From Thermoplasmata archaeon (GTDB taxonomy: Archaea; Thermoplasmatota; Thermoplasmata; Thermoplasmatales; Thermoplasmataceae): 26,925 nt of DNA. The translations under genes were made by a program, and so were the position numbers. The stretch's first letter is position 1. The number at the start of each line of letters is the position of its first letter. Of the stretch, positions 14,632 through 21,233 are shown piece after piece. Below the pieces are notes generated by a model, which made no database searches, was not told the DNA's origin, and was given only the letters and a program-made list of their open reading frames with translations. The stretch covers positions 1 through 26,925 of the forward strand of contig JAJZXP010000029.1 of assembly GCA_021806345.1 (NCBI GenBank). The letters are read 5' to 3'.

Positions 14632-16600
14632 GTGCTATAAGGATCAACGGATTGATTTTGATCCGTACCCGAAGAGAGTTCTCGATCTTGTTATTGGCGA
14701 TGCAGGGGCAGGCAAAACCTCGCTCTTCAACGCAATAGGGTGGTGCCTCTTCGGGGATGAAACATCGACTCTTCTACGAGAGCCGGAACAGGATCTCGGC
14801 ATTCCCAATGTGGATTCTGCACAGAGTGATGTCCCATATGAAGTTTTTGTTGAGCTTACTATCGGAGGCGTTGGGGAAAATGGAGACGGGCAGATCATAG
14901 CCAAGCGAACAGCTAAATATGAAGGAAAAAACATGCTCTCAGCAGGTTTTAATGGCAACTTTTGGTTGGCTGTCGCTGAAAACAGCGATAAAGTCGCGTC
15001 ATATGAAGGGAACGAAGCGGAAAGCAAGCTGAAAGAGTTCTTTAACCGAGAATTCTTAGAATTTTACATGTTCGATGGCGAGTATCTTGCGAAAGGTGAA
15101 AATATAAAGGGAAACAACCTTGACCATGCTTTTAGGAGGATGTTCAAAATAGGCGCCCTCAAAGGGCTTAGCCAAAATATAGGTAATTTATCATCTGAAT
15201 ATGGGAGAAAAAGGGGAAATAGTGGAAAATTGCGTCAATTGCAAGAAGAATACTCCAATGAAGATAAACATTTGGAACAAATGAAAAGCGAAAAAGAGGA
15301 ACTAGGCAAGGAAATAGACCAAATAAATAGAGATATCCAGAATTCCAATAATTACCTTGAAAGCCTAAAGGGAACTATAACGGGCATTGAAATGGTTAAG
15401 AAAAAAATCAGCGAGCTAAATGGAGCCCGTACTTTGCTTGAAACTGCAAAGAAAGAGGTTGACGAAACAAGAAAAGCTTATAGGCAATCGATAATCAACG
15501 GTGCGTATCTTGAATTATTGAAAAGTGTGGCGCGCAATGCGGCCAGCGCTGTGCACGAGGAAAGCCGTGGTCTACCACCGTATGTAAAGGTCCCATTCCT
15601 GGAGGACATAATAGAAAAGCATATATGCATATGCGGGAGGCCCCTTCAAGAAGAAAGCCAAGAACTGGAAAAGGTAAAAGAGCTTAGGGATGCCCAAAAC
15701 TCAGAGCCCTACGAAGCACAAATGTCGGAACTGGCTACAGTGCTGTCTAAGATTGCAGGAGATAATGGTCCAGGCAAAGAAATTGAAAATTCATTCAAAA
15801 TGCTGGATGCAAAAATAAAGGAGAAAGATAATTATGAAGGTCAAAAGAATAATATGGAAAATGAATCGAGTGAGCTTAGCAAAGAACAAGAAGATACTTT
15901 CCGAAAATATAATAGTGAGAAAGATAAGAGTAGAATATTTAATGATTCTCTAAAAATGAAAATAGAGAGGCAGTCTTCATTGGAAAAAAAGATTGGGGAC
16001 GCACAAAAAAATAAAGATGAAATAGACTCAAAGATAAATAAGCAAGCTTCTAAAAACAAAGAAGTAGAATTGGCTGAAAGGCAAAAGAAAATAGCCGATA
16101 TTGCAAAAGAAGTGGTGGACGAGGTAGCCTCAAAGTTGTCCTCGGTCTTTATAAGCTTACTGGAAGAAAAATTTAACGATATAATAAAAGATTTCCAGAT
16201 CCTTTCTGGAATAACCGCAAGCATAAGGATAGGGGAGTCTAAGGAGCTTTCAGTAAGTATCGTGGATAGCTTCCTAGATCCTGATAGGTCTTATCTCTCA
16301 GGTGGTCAGAATCAGGAGATAAACATACTCCTTATAGTCGCTTTTACCCAAGCCCTATCAGATGTGTCCCTCAGTGTGCCTTTTATCGTAATGGATCATC
16401 CTTTTTCGAATCTCTCAAAGGACAGAAAAATAGAAGCAATTGAGAAGTTTAGGGATCTATTTAAGGATACCAGGATTTTAATGTTGATACCTCCTGGTGA
16501 TTTTGATATATCTGGGCAGAGAGAAATAATTGGATCTGCTTGGAGAGTCTCTAATTGCAAAGAAAATAAGGAATGCGAAGCAAAGAAGGAGGTGTTATGA
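14597..16600 (+). CDS. DndD/SMC-like AAA ATPase with coiled coil
   Basis: The 667-residue protein is an SMC/Rad50-type ATPase of the DndD-like group. The N-terminus reads SIHLKNFRCYKDQRIDFDPY followed by Walker A GDAGAGKTSLFNAIGWCLFG (about residues 35-54) and the DndD-like EFYMFDGEYLAKGE (about 155). Coiled coils flank a hinge with HICICGRPL near residue 343, a reduced CxC form of the CxxC zinc hook. The C-terminal lobe has the signature YLSGGQNQE (about 565) and Walker B FIVMDHPFSNLSKD (about 598), where His replaces the usual catalytic Glu. Such ATPases sense or clamp DNA in defence systems including Dnd. ATG 14597 is used; ATG 14606 is also possible. It overlaps the genes on both sides. 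Confidence 0.85.
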   Translation: MFIMSIHLKNFRCYKDQRIDFDPYPKRVLDLVIGDAGAGKTSLFNAIGWCLFGDETSTLLREPEQDLGIPNVDSAQSDVPYEVFVELTIGGVGENGDGQIIAKRTAKYEGKNMLSAGFNGNFWLAVAENSDKVASYEGNEAESKLKEFFNREFLEFYMFDGEYLAKGENIKGNNLDHAFRRMFKIGALKGLSQNIGNLSSEYGRKRGNSGKLRQLQEEYSNEDKHLEQMKSEKEELGKEIDQINRDIQNSNNYLESLKGTITGIEMVKKKISELNGARTLLETAKKEVDETRKAYRQSIINGAYLELLKSVARNAASAVHEESRGLPPYVKVPFLEDIIEKHICICGRPLQEESQELEKVKELRDAQNSEPYEAQMSELATVLSKIAGDNGPGKEIENSFKMLDAKIKEKDNYEGQKNNMENESSELSKEQEDTFRKYNSEKDKSRIFNDSLKMKIERQSSLEKKIGDAQKNKDEIDSKINKQASKNKEVELAERQKKIADIAKEVVDEVASKLSSVFISLLEEKFNDIIKDFQILSGITASIRIGESKELSVSIVDSFLDPDRSYLSGGQNQEINILLIVAFTQALSDVSLSVPFIVMDHPFSNLSKDRKIEAIEKFRDLFKDTRILMLIPPGDFDISGQREIIGSAWRVSNCKENKECEAKKEVL

Positions 16601-17067
16601 TGGCCCTCTCAGGAATAATAGGCGACAAAAGGCTGTTTATTAACACAGAAATTAAAGAAAAATGCCTTGATGTTATGAGGGATAAGCTAAAGGAGGGGGG
16701 CGTTCAGGTTGAAGCCATAGACCTTGTGCTGCTTGGGATTGCGGTATTGGCAAAAGAAGATTCTAATGGGATAATGCCACAAGACTGCAGAAACATAGGG
16801 AACAACAACAGCGATAAAACTATGATTATAAGCTTAAATAGGCTCTCCGACGAACAACTAGCTGCATTGTTTGCTTTGGCTATTACCAAGTTGGGATCAG
16901 CTAATGTTATTAAGGACGTAGGTGGAGCTGTTGAGCTTTGGCAAAAGCTTGGAGAAGATGGACTAAAAAAGCTATACTGCCAGTATTTTTTGGATTTTGG
17001 AAGCAGCAACCCAGATATTTTAGGGTTTTTCGACAATATATTTTATTTGCTAAGGAATAGTGAATAA
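16597..17067 (+). CDS. Last gene of the defence operon, 156 aa, unknown family
   Basis: A 156-residue soluble protein with no family I recognise. The N-terminal half is mixed (LFINTEIKEKCLDVMRDKLK) and the C-terminal half helical and hydrophobic (LSDEQLAALFALAITKLGSA, then LKKLYCQYFLDFGSSNPDI). It has no membrane segment or nuclease motif that I can see. The start is set at ATG 16597, which overlaps the ATPase stop (ATGA) and follows a strong ribosome-binding site, aaggaggtgtt. The frame extends upstream to 16573, but only through the ATPase tail. The coupling suggests it is a subunit of the same complex, perhaps a partner of the ATPase, in the position where Dnd-type operons place small DndE. 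Confidence 0.74.
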   Translation: MMALSGIIGDKRLFINTEIKEKCLDVMRDKLKEGGVQVEAIDLVLLGIAVLAKEDSNGIMPQDCRNIGNNNSDKTMIISLNRLSDEQLAALFALAITKLGSANVIKDVGGAVELWQKLGEDGLKKLYCQYFLDFGSSNPDILGFFDNIFYLLRNSE

Positions 17068-17157
17068 TAATATAATATTCATATTTTAAATACCAAAAGC
17101 ATTAAAGAGTTTGGGCAATGATGGCATGTTGTTGCCATAAATAGAATAAGTCCTGTT

Positions 17158-17751
17158 ATGATTTCTGTTCTAGTTGCAACAAAAGGACGATATCACGCAA
17201 TAGAAAATCATGGTCCAAAGCAGAAAGAATGAGAAATATAGCGCTGAAAATACCCGCTCCTTGTAGGTCAGGCTGTCCACCTTTCCTATCTCGCCTTTGT
17301 CATCCTACGATCCTTTTATGCCCCTGATAGTTGGTAATAATCGTTTTTTGTCCTGGATCTTAAATTTAAAGGTTCAACTTTTGAGTCCAGAGGAAGATGG
17401 TTATTATTTTTGAGGAAAACATCTATTTTTTCATCACTCTTTGATTTAGCACTCTGTGAATCAGGACTTTCGCTGATGATTTTTATGTGTAGTTTTTTGC
17501 ATAAATAAATAATTTCTAACAACATATTAATTGTTGACAATGTATTTTATGTTGATTTTGAAGGTCACAAGGTTATCGTTCCTGAGGAACAAGATTTTAG
17601 GGTTTATTTCAATAAAACCCTGAAAGTATTCGTTATAATTCGCATTGCATTGCGTGCATACATATCCCTTGGTAAAGATAGGACTATTAAAGATATATTT
17701 TCTGACTCAAAAACCCTCTTAATACCATTTTATTATATTATAAAAGCATGA
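17158..17751 (+). pseudogene. Decayed family 2 glycosyltransferase-like gene
   Basis: Two separated protein-like fragments share this strand. At 17158-17232 the first 24 codons (MISVLVATKGRYHAIENHG) look like the N-terminus of a GT-A family 2 glycosyltransferase, then a stop follows. At 17509-17751 an open frame without a usual start encodes VDFEGHKVIVPEEQDFRVYF through SLGKDRTIKDIFSDSKTLL to a stop, like an intact C-terminus. The middle is broken by stops in all plus-strand frames. It could instead be two unrelated remnants. The decay implies this zone between the defence operon and the replication module is a deletion and insertion hotspot. Confidence 0.45.
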
Positions 17752-17848
17752 CGAGATAAAATTGAAGGGTTAAAAACGGGCATCACCGATAAAAACGTAA
17801 GAGGAGATTAATACACAGAAGATAGAAAATTATATATGTTTATTAATA

Positions 17849-17860
17849 ATACAATTGTAT
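17849..17860. promoter_or_regulatory. Palindrome upstream of the 111-residue protein gene
   Basis: atacaattgtat is a perfect 12-bp palindrome 23 bp before the ATG at 17883. An AT-rich TATA-like stretch (ttatatat, near 17830) lies about 50 bp upstream of that ATG. The palindrome would fall near the transcription start, a common place for an archaeal repressor. The symmetry is seen; the regulator is unknown. Confidence 0.35.
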
Positions 17861-17882
17861 AGCAAAATAGGAAGTCGATTTA

Positions 17883-18218
17883 ATGCCTATAAAACCGCGT
17901 GAGTTTAAGAATGGAGAAACCAAAAATTCGTGGGAACAGATAGTCTATCAAATTCTTGGAGATGGGCAAGCATATAGTCTCAGTGAGCTTACTGAAGAGG
18001 TAGGGATAATGAGCCCAAAATTAAATAAGACAAATAAAGGACAGATTACGGCAACAAAGAATCTCGAACTTATTGAATATATGCTAAAAAAAATTAATTT
18101 TGAATCAACACTGAACGAAATGGAAGCCGATGGCAGGATAGTATCAAAGTACGTAAGTCAGAGCAACGGAAGTTCAATCAGATACTTTATGCGTAAAGAT
18201 CTTTTTGAGCGATATTAA
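17883..18218 (+). CDS. Hypothetical protein, 111 aa, possible winged helix
   Basis: The 111-residue basic protein has an N-terminal segment NSWEQIVYQILGDGQAYSLS followed by ELTEEVGIMSPKLNKT that could fold as a small helix-turn-helix, and a C-terminal strand pair (DGRIVSKYVS, SSIRYFMRKDLF) like a wing. I cannot place it in a family. It stands alone between a decayed glycosyltransferase and an IS110 remnant, with its own AT-rich promoter region and palindrome. The frame is intact with start and stop and reads through cleanly, so it is probably expressed. A role as a transcription regulator is only a guess from its shape. Confidence 0.6.
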   Translation: MPIKPREFKNGETKNSWEQIVYQILGDGQAYSLSELTEEVGIMSPKLNKTNKGQITATKNLELIEYMLKKINFESTLNEMEADGRIVSKYVSQSNGSSIRYFMRKDLFERY

Positions 18219-18258
18219 TTTTACACCAAAGATATAGGGGATATACGTGAAGCCTTTT

Positions 18259-18670
18259 CTAAAGGTGGTTTTTAACTAAAACCACTTTGCATTTGGTTGT
18301 TTTACGTACATTTATCCGACTTAAATCGGGCACGGTAAAATAACTGGTCATCACGAACACGCTATTATCCCGGTGATCCATTAGTACCTCCCTTATAAAA
18401 TGCCTGCTTTTGACCTTCCTACCCTGATCAATGACTTGTTCCCTGATTCTGCTTCTGATGGGTTTGGCTGCTCGGCAACCTCTTCTTGTTTTGGCATTTC
18501 CTCTGAAGGACTCTCGGATTCCGCAGCTTATCAAAACTGTTCTCAAAACTGTCCTTTCTCAATACTTTTCCATCCGCATCCAGAGTGGTGCATACAATAC
18601 TTTTTGTTGATATATCCATTCCAGTATACGTGGGATCATCTCCTAACTTACGGTGATCCCACAATAACAA
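18259..18670 (-). pseudogene. Remnant of an IS110-family transposase (N-terminal part)
   Basis: On the minus strand, YTGMDISTKSIVCTTLDADG followed by KVLRKDSFENSFDKL is the typical start of an IS110/IS1111 DEDD transposase (RuvC-like fold, first Asp in GMDIS). The match leaves this frame near 18545 and seems to continue in another frame (CRAAKPIRSRIREQ and later SYFTVPDLSRINVR), ending about 18259. Frameshifts and the loss of the C-terminal half make it inactive. No terminal repeats are visible, as is normal for this family. It shows that an insertion sequence once entered the element here. The gene start beyond 18620 cannot be fixed. Confidence 0.6.
18261..18288. repeat. Inverted repeat, possible hairpin or terminator
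   Basis: aaaggtggtttt (18261-18272) and aaaaccacttt (18278-18288) pair with one bulged base around a 5-base loop. It lies 43 bp downstream of the 111-residue protein gene and at the inner end of the IS110 remnant. It may be a transcription end signal or part of the decayed element. Confidence 0.35.
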
Positions 18671-18710
18671 CGGATAGATGTTAATTTTCCCTATGCCGCA
18701 ATCTTAAACA

Positions 18711-18797
18711 TCACATCACACTCGGTCTGTCCACATTTGGTTTATTTTCAGTCGGTTGGTTCTTATTCTCTTTCATATCTTTATTTTCTTCTGCCAT
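18711..18797 (-). CDS. Very small coupled ORF, 28 aa, possibly truncated
   Basis: ATG at 18797 overlaps the stop codon of the upstream HTH gene by one base (taatg) and follows a G-rich stretch in the upstream gene (ggggggaaaata). It encodes 28 hydrophilic residues (MAEENKDMKENKNQPTENKP...), rich in Asn, Lys and Glu, with no recognisable domain. The frame ends close to the IS110 remnant, so it may be the start of a longer gene cut off by that insertion. The coupling supports translation; the length leaves doubt. Confidence 0.3.
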   Translation of the reverse strand: MAEENKDMKENKNQPTENKPNVDRPSVM

Positions 18798-19312
18798 TAT
18801 TTTCCCCCCTTCTCTATTGCTTTGTTCAATATCGCTATGTCCTGGATATTCTGTATACGCTCTTTGTATGCCTTTTCCTCTTCATGTTCCTGGAGCCGTT
18901 TTAAGTACAGTTCTGTTAGATCATCATACAGATTCTCTATGGCGATTTCTACAAATTCGTTCCAGTTCGCTCCCATGTTCTCGACACTTTCCCTATAGGT
19001 CTTTTCTATCTCTATATATGTATTTGCTGCGTCCAGTTTTCGGACTGTGTCCTTGGCCATTGTGTGTGAAAGTGTTGAGGACATCTCGCTGTAATATTTT
19101 TTCATTGTAGGGTCCATTAGTGGATCCTTCTTCAGCTCCTCTTTTGCATGTTCATCTTTTGCTTCGTTCTTCTTCTGTTTTAGGTCGGCCACTATTTTCG
19201 CTATGGCACGTCTGTCAATGTCTGTATTTTTGGCGATTTGATATATACTTTCCCCGCTGGAATATGCTTTTCGTATTTTCCCTCGAAGTTCATCATCTAT
19301 TTTATGTTTCAC
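18797..19312 (-). CDS. Helix-turn-helix protein with long coiled-coil tail
   Basis: The 171-residue protein begins with a Hin/homeodomain-like HTH: LRGKIRKAYSSGESIYQIAK followed by NTDIDRRAIAKIVADLKQKK (about residues 8-48). Charged helices follow (KNEAKDEHAKEELKKD, then LYLKRLQEHEEEKAYKERIQ) that would form a coiled coil or oligomerisation stalk. I do not recognise the family. Its promoter lies at the edge of the repeat field at 19345-19917, the nearest repeat being 33 bp from the ATG, so it is the prime candidate to bind those repeats as an origin-binding or partition protein, or as an autoregulator. It is transcribed away from the repeats. Confidence 0.7.
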   Translation of the reverse strand: MKHKIDDELRGKIRKAYSSGESIYQIAKNTDIDRRAIAKIVADLKQKKNEAKDEHAKEELKKDPLMDPTMKKYYSEMSSTLSHTMAKDTVRKLDAANTYIEIEKTYRESVENMGANWNEFVEIAIENLYDDLTELYLKRLQEHEEEKAYKERIQNIQDIAILNKAIEKGGK

Positions 19313-19344
19313 AAAATTATTATGTCACAGCTATATATTATGAT

Positions 19345-19917
19345 TTGCACATATTTGTACCTATGTACATTTCTCTTTGATTTGTATATGCACATAGTGA
19401 ATAGAATTAATTTCTTTGTGTTTTGTAGGATTTCCCGTAACTATGTTTGAAAAAGTTTCCAGAAAAAAATATTGAAATGCACAGGATATGCACATAGGTA
19501 CATTTGTTGTACATTTGTTGTGCATTTCAGCTTTTTTATATATACAAATTGGACACTCTGTTTTTTCAGTGCTATACTGGGATTTATGACGATATGTACA
19601 TACTGTACAGTCCGAATGTACATAGGTACAAATATCTCGATTTTGAAATGTACCTATGTACATAACCTGTGCATTTAATTGCACAATGAAATGTACATAG
19701 TCGGTTTAATTCAATTCTTCAGTATTTTACGGACTTTTCTGTGTATATACAATGTGGCGTTACATTCAGAAATGTACAGTAAATGTACAGGAAATGTACA
19801 ATTGCACATAGTTTTTTACTATAGCCTATTACATGCACTCATAATATACGGCATGAAACCTGCAGAAACTCGAAGGTTAGATCGGAAAATGAAAAACTAT
19901 GTACATTTGTGCAAATA
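19345..19917. repeat. Iteron-like repeat field, probable replication origin or control region
   Basis: About twenty copies of a tgtacat/tgcacat word occur in both orientations over 573 bp. Four form a longer 14-bp unit, tgtacctatgtaca or its complement tgtacataggtaca, at 19356-19369, 19489-19502 (one mismatch), 19617-19630 and 19649-19662. Another cluster, aaatgtacagtaaatgtaca followed by ggaaatgtacaattgcacat, is at 19770-19810, and a last copy lies near 19899. Spacing is irregular. No credible gene lies inside 19313-20054; several short frames there are low-complexity products of the repeats. AT-rich iterons beside an HTH gene and near a replicative helicase operon suggest an origin or copy-number control region. 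Confidence 0.65.
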
Positions 19918-20054
19918 GGATCGGGACGGTTAACATTTTATGAGGATTATATTCTTCTTATATTCCGGGAGTTTTTTTAAATCGTACTATATAATAAGAG
20001 CATCTGATAAAATCTCCCCCCGTCTTATTCCTGATCAGTGCAATAAGGCAAATG

Positions 20055-20555
20055 TCACTTTAAAGTCATGTTGTCAGGCAGGGGAGATATAGAATTACTC
20101 CCAGGTTCATTTTCGTTTAATTTTGGCCCATTTAAGTCCATTTCCCTCGGTGTCTGGAGATAACCTCTGTGGAGGTTCCGGGCCATTTTCTGTTTCTCCT
20201 CTTCAGTGAATGGAACTCTCCTGAGAGCTTTCCTTACGAACGGTACAGTTTCCGCAACATTGGGAAACATGGCTATGGGAAAATGAAGCATCAGTTCCGT
20301 ATCATGGATATCAATGTCAACATTAATCAGCTCTCCAAGTGGACGCCAGAGCCTCTTGTGGTCCCTCAGATAAAGGCCCAGTTCCGATTCGGAATACTTG
20401 AAAACATGGGAAGGGACTTTGAAATAGGGGAGTTTGGGCCCTGAACCTCTTACCCTTATCATTTCCGCATAACTATTGTCTCGAGCCCCTGGGATATATT
20501 CTTCAGCCCTCTCTGTTCTAAAAGATCGTCCTAATGACTCTAACTGGAACGTCAT
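20055..20555 (-). CDS. Last gene of the replication operon, 166 aa, unknown
   Basis: The 166-residue protein is basic and Pro/Arg-rich with no cysteine. Its middle (ELINVDIDIHDTELMLHFPI followed by AMFPNVAETVPFV) is predicted as strands; the tail (DLNGPKLNENEPGSNSISPL) is disordered. I do not recognise a family. Its start overlaps the stop of the Sm-like gene by 4 bases (ATGA), so the two are translationally coupled. It ends the minus-strand operon just before the iteron field. A role in replication or copy control follows only from position. Confidence 0.65.
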   Translation of the reverse strand: MTFQLESLGRSFRTERAEEYIPGARDNSYAEMIRVRGSGPKLPYFKVPSHVFKYSESELGLYLRDHKRLWRPLGELINVDIDIHDTELMLHFPIAMFPNVAETVPFVRKALRRVPFTEEEKQKMARNLHRGYLQTPREMDLNGPKLNENEPGSNSISPLPDNMTLK

Positions 20556-20809
20556 AGGATACTCACCGTCACTATTGCCCCCTTGTTGACTATCAGTTCC
20601 TTTTTGGTAGGCAGTTCAATACTAAGCATATATGCCCCTAGAGAGGTCAACTTCCCTGACTCGCTTCGTCCGTTAACAAGTGTAACAACGATGGCCCTCC
20701 CTATATGTGAAGTGTTCAGAGGTTCTGGATTACTATAATTCCTGAGGCCTTCCAGTTCTTTTTTGCTATCTCTTCTTTCGTTTCCGTTTTCTATTCTTTT
20801 ATTTTCCAT
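20552..20809 (-). CDS. Hfq/Sm-like protein
   Basis: The 85-residue protein has a charged 30-residue N-terminal extension and then what looks like one Sm fold. Sm1 would be HIGRAIVVTLVNGRSESGKL followed by TSLGAYMLSIEL, with the VNG turn and G-x-L of Hfq. Sm2 would be ELIVNKGAIVTVSI, which resembles the Hfq (Y/V)-K-H-A-I-S-T-V ending with Gly in place of His. Hfq and archaeal Sm proteins form rings that bind U-rich RNA. It is coupled to the genes on both sides (4-base overlap downstream, 4-base gap upstream). An RNA-based control of replication, or an RNA-binding regulator that the element brings to the host, would fit. The fold assignment comes from the pattern alone. Confidence 0.62.
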   Translation of the reverse strand: MENKRIENGNERRDSKKELEGLRNYSNPEPLNTSHIGRAIVVTLVNGRSESGKLTSLGAYMLSIELPTKKELIVNKGAIVTVSIL

Positions 20810-20813
20810 TTTT

Positions 20814-21233
20814 TCACTTCTTCATTTCAACAACGATCGCTTTCACAAGCGATTCTAACAAAGTCTCCCGTTCCTCGATTCGCTTAAAGTGCCGTGTGTC
20901 AAACAATACGTTGTTGCCTCCTATGCTCACAACACGAATTGCAAATAGTGAATTCCATGCGTTGTCGTCTTGTTCAAGTTTCAACACCACGCGGAGTTTG
21001 CGAGTTTTCTTCGCCAGAAAGAAATATTTTCGGTGCGCGAAAATTGCGTCGAAGTCCGCGTTATCACTGGTTCCCGGGGGATATACTGTGTCTTCAATTA
21101 ACGAGACTGCCTCGGTTTCACCGATCAGGATTGCCCACTCACCTAAGGCGAGACGCCGATAAACCATGAGATACACTTCTTCGGCATTTAGTATTTTGAC
21201 ACCCGTACGCTCCTCTTCAAAATCTGTTTTCAT
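20814..21233 (-). CDS. Replication operon protein, 139 aa, unknown
   Basis: The 139-residue protein mixes strands and helices (EEVYLMVYRRLALGEWAILI; RKLRVVLKLEQDDNAWNSLF; LFAIRVVSIGGNNVLFDTRH) and ends in an amphipathic helix (ETLLESLVKAIVVEMKK). No motif or family is recognised. Its ATG overlaps the helicase stop by 4 bases (ATGA), so it is translated together with the helicase. That coupling suggests a helicase-associated factor such as a loader or single-strand-binding accessory, but nothing in the residues proves it. Confidence 0.67.
   Translation of the reverse strand: MKTDFEEERTGVKILNAEEVYLMVYRRLALGEWAILIGETEAVSLIEDTVYPPGTSDNADFDAIFAHRKYFFLAKKTRKLRVVLKLEQDDNAWNSLFAIRVVSIGGNNVLFDTRHFKRIEERETLLESLVKAIVVEMKK

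Noticed and set aside
10440..17067. Assignment of the defence operon to DISARM or to Dnd phosphorothioation
   Set aside because: No DUF1998 (DrmB) gene for DISARM and no DndC sulfurtransferase or DndB for Dnd. The PLD domain is fused to the helicase instead of standing alone.
17316..17540. 74-aa minus-strand frame
   Set aside because: It lies across the decayed glycosyltransferase region, has low-complexity composition and no start signal.
19345..19917. CRISPR array
   Set aside because: The repeats are 7-14 bp, in both orientations and irregularly spaced, with no constant spacer length and no cas genes.
19361..19918. Several short frames on both strands inside the repeat field
   Set aside because: They are rich in Cys, Tyr, His and Ile because they translate the tgtacat repeats; none has a plausible start or domain.
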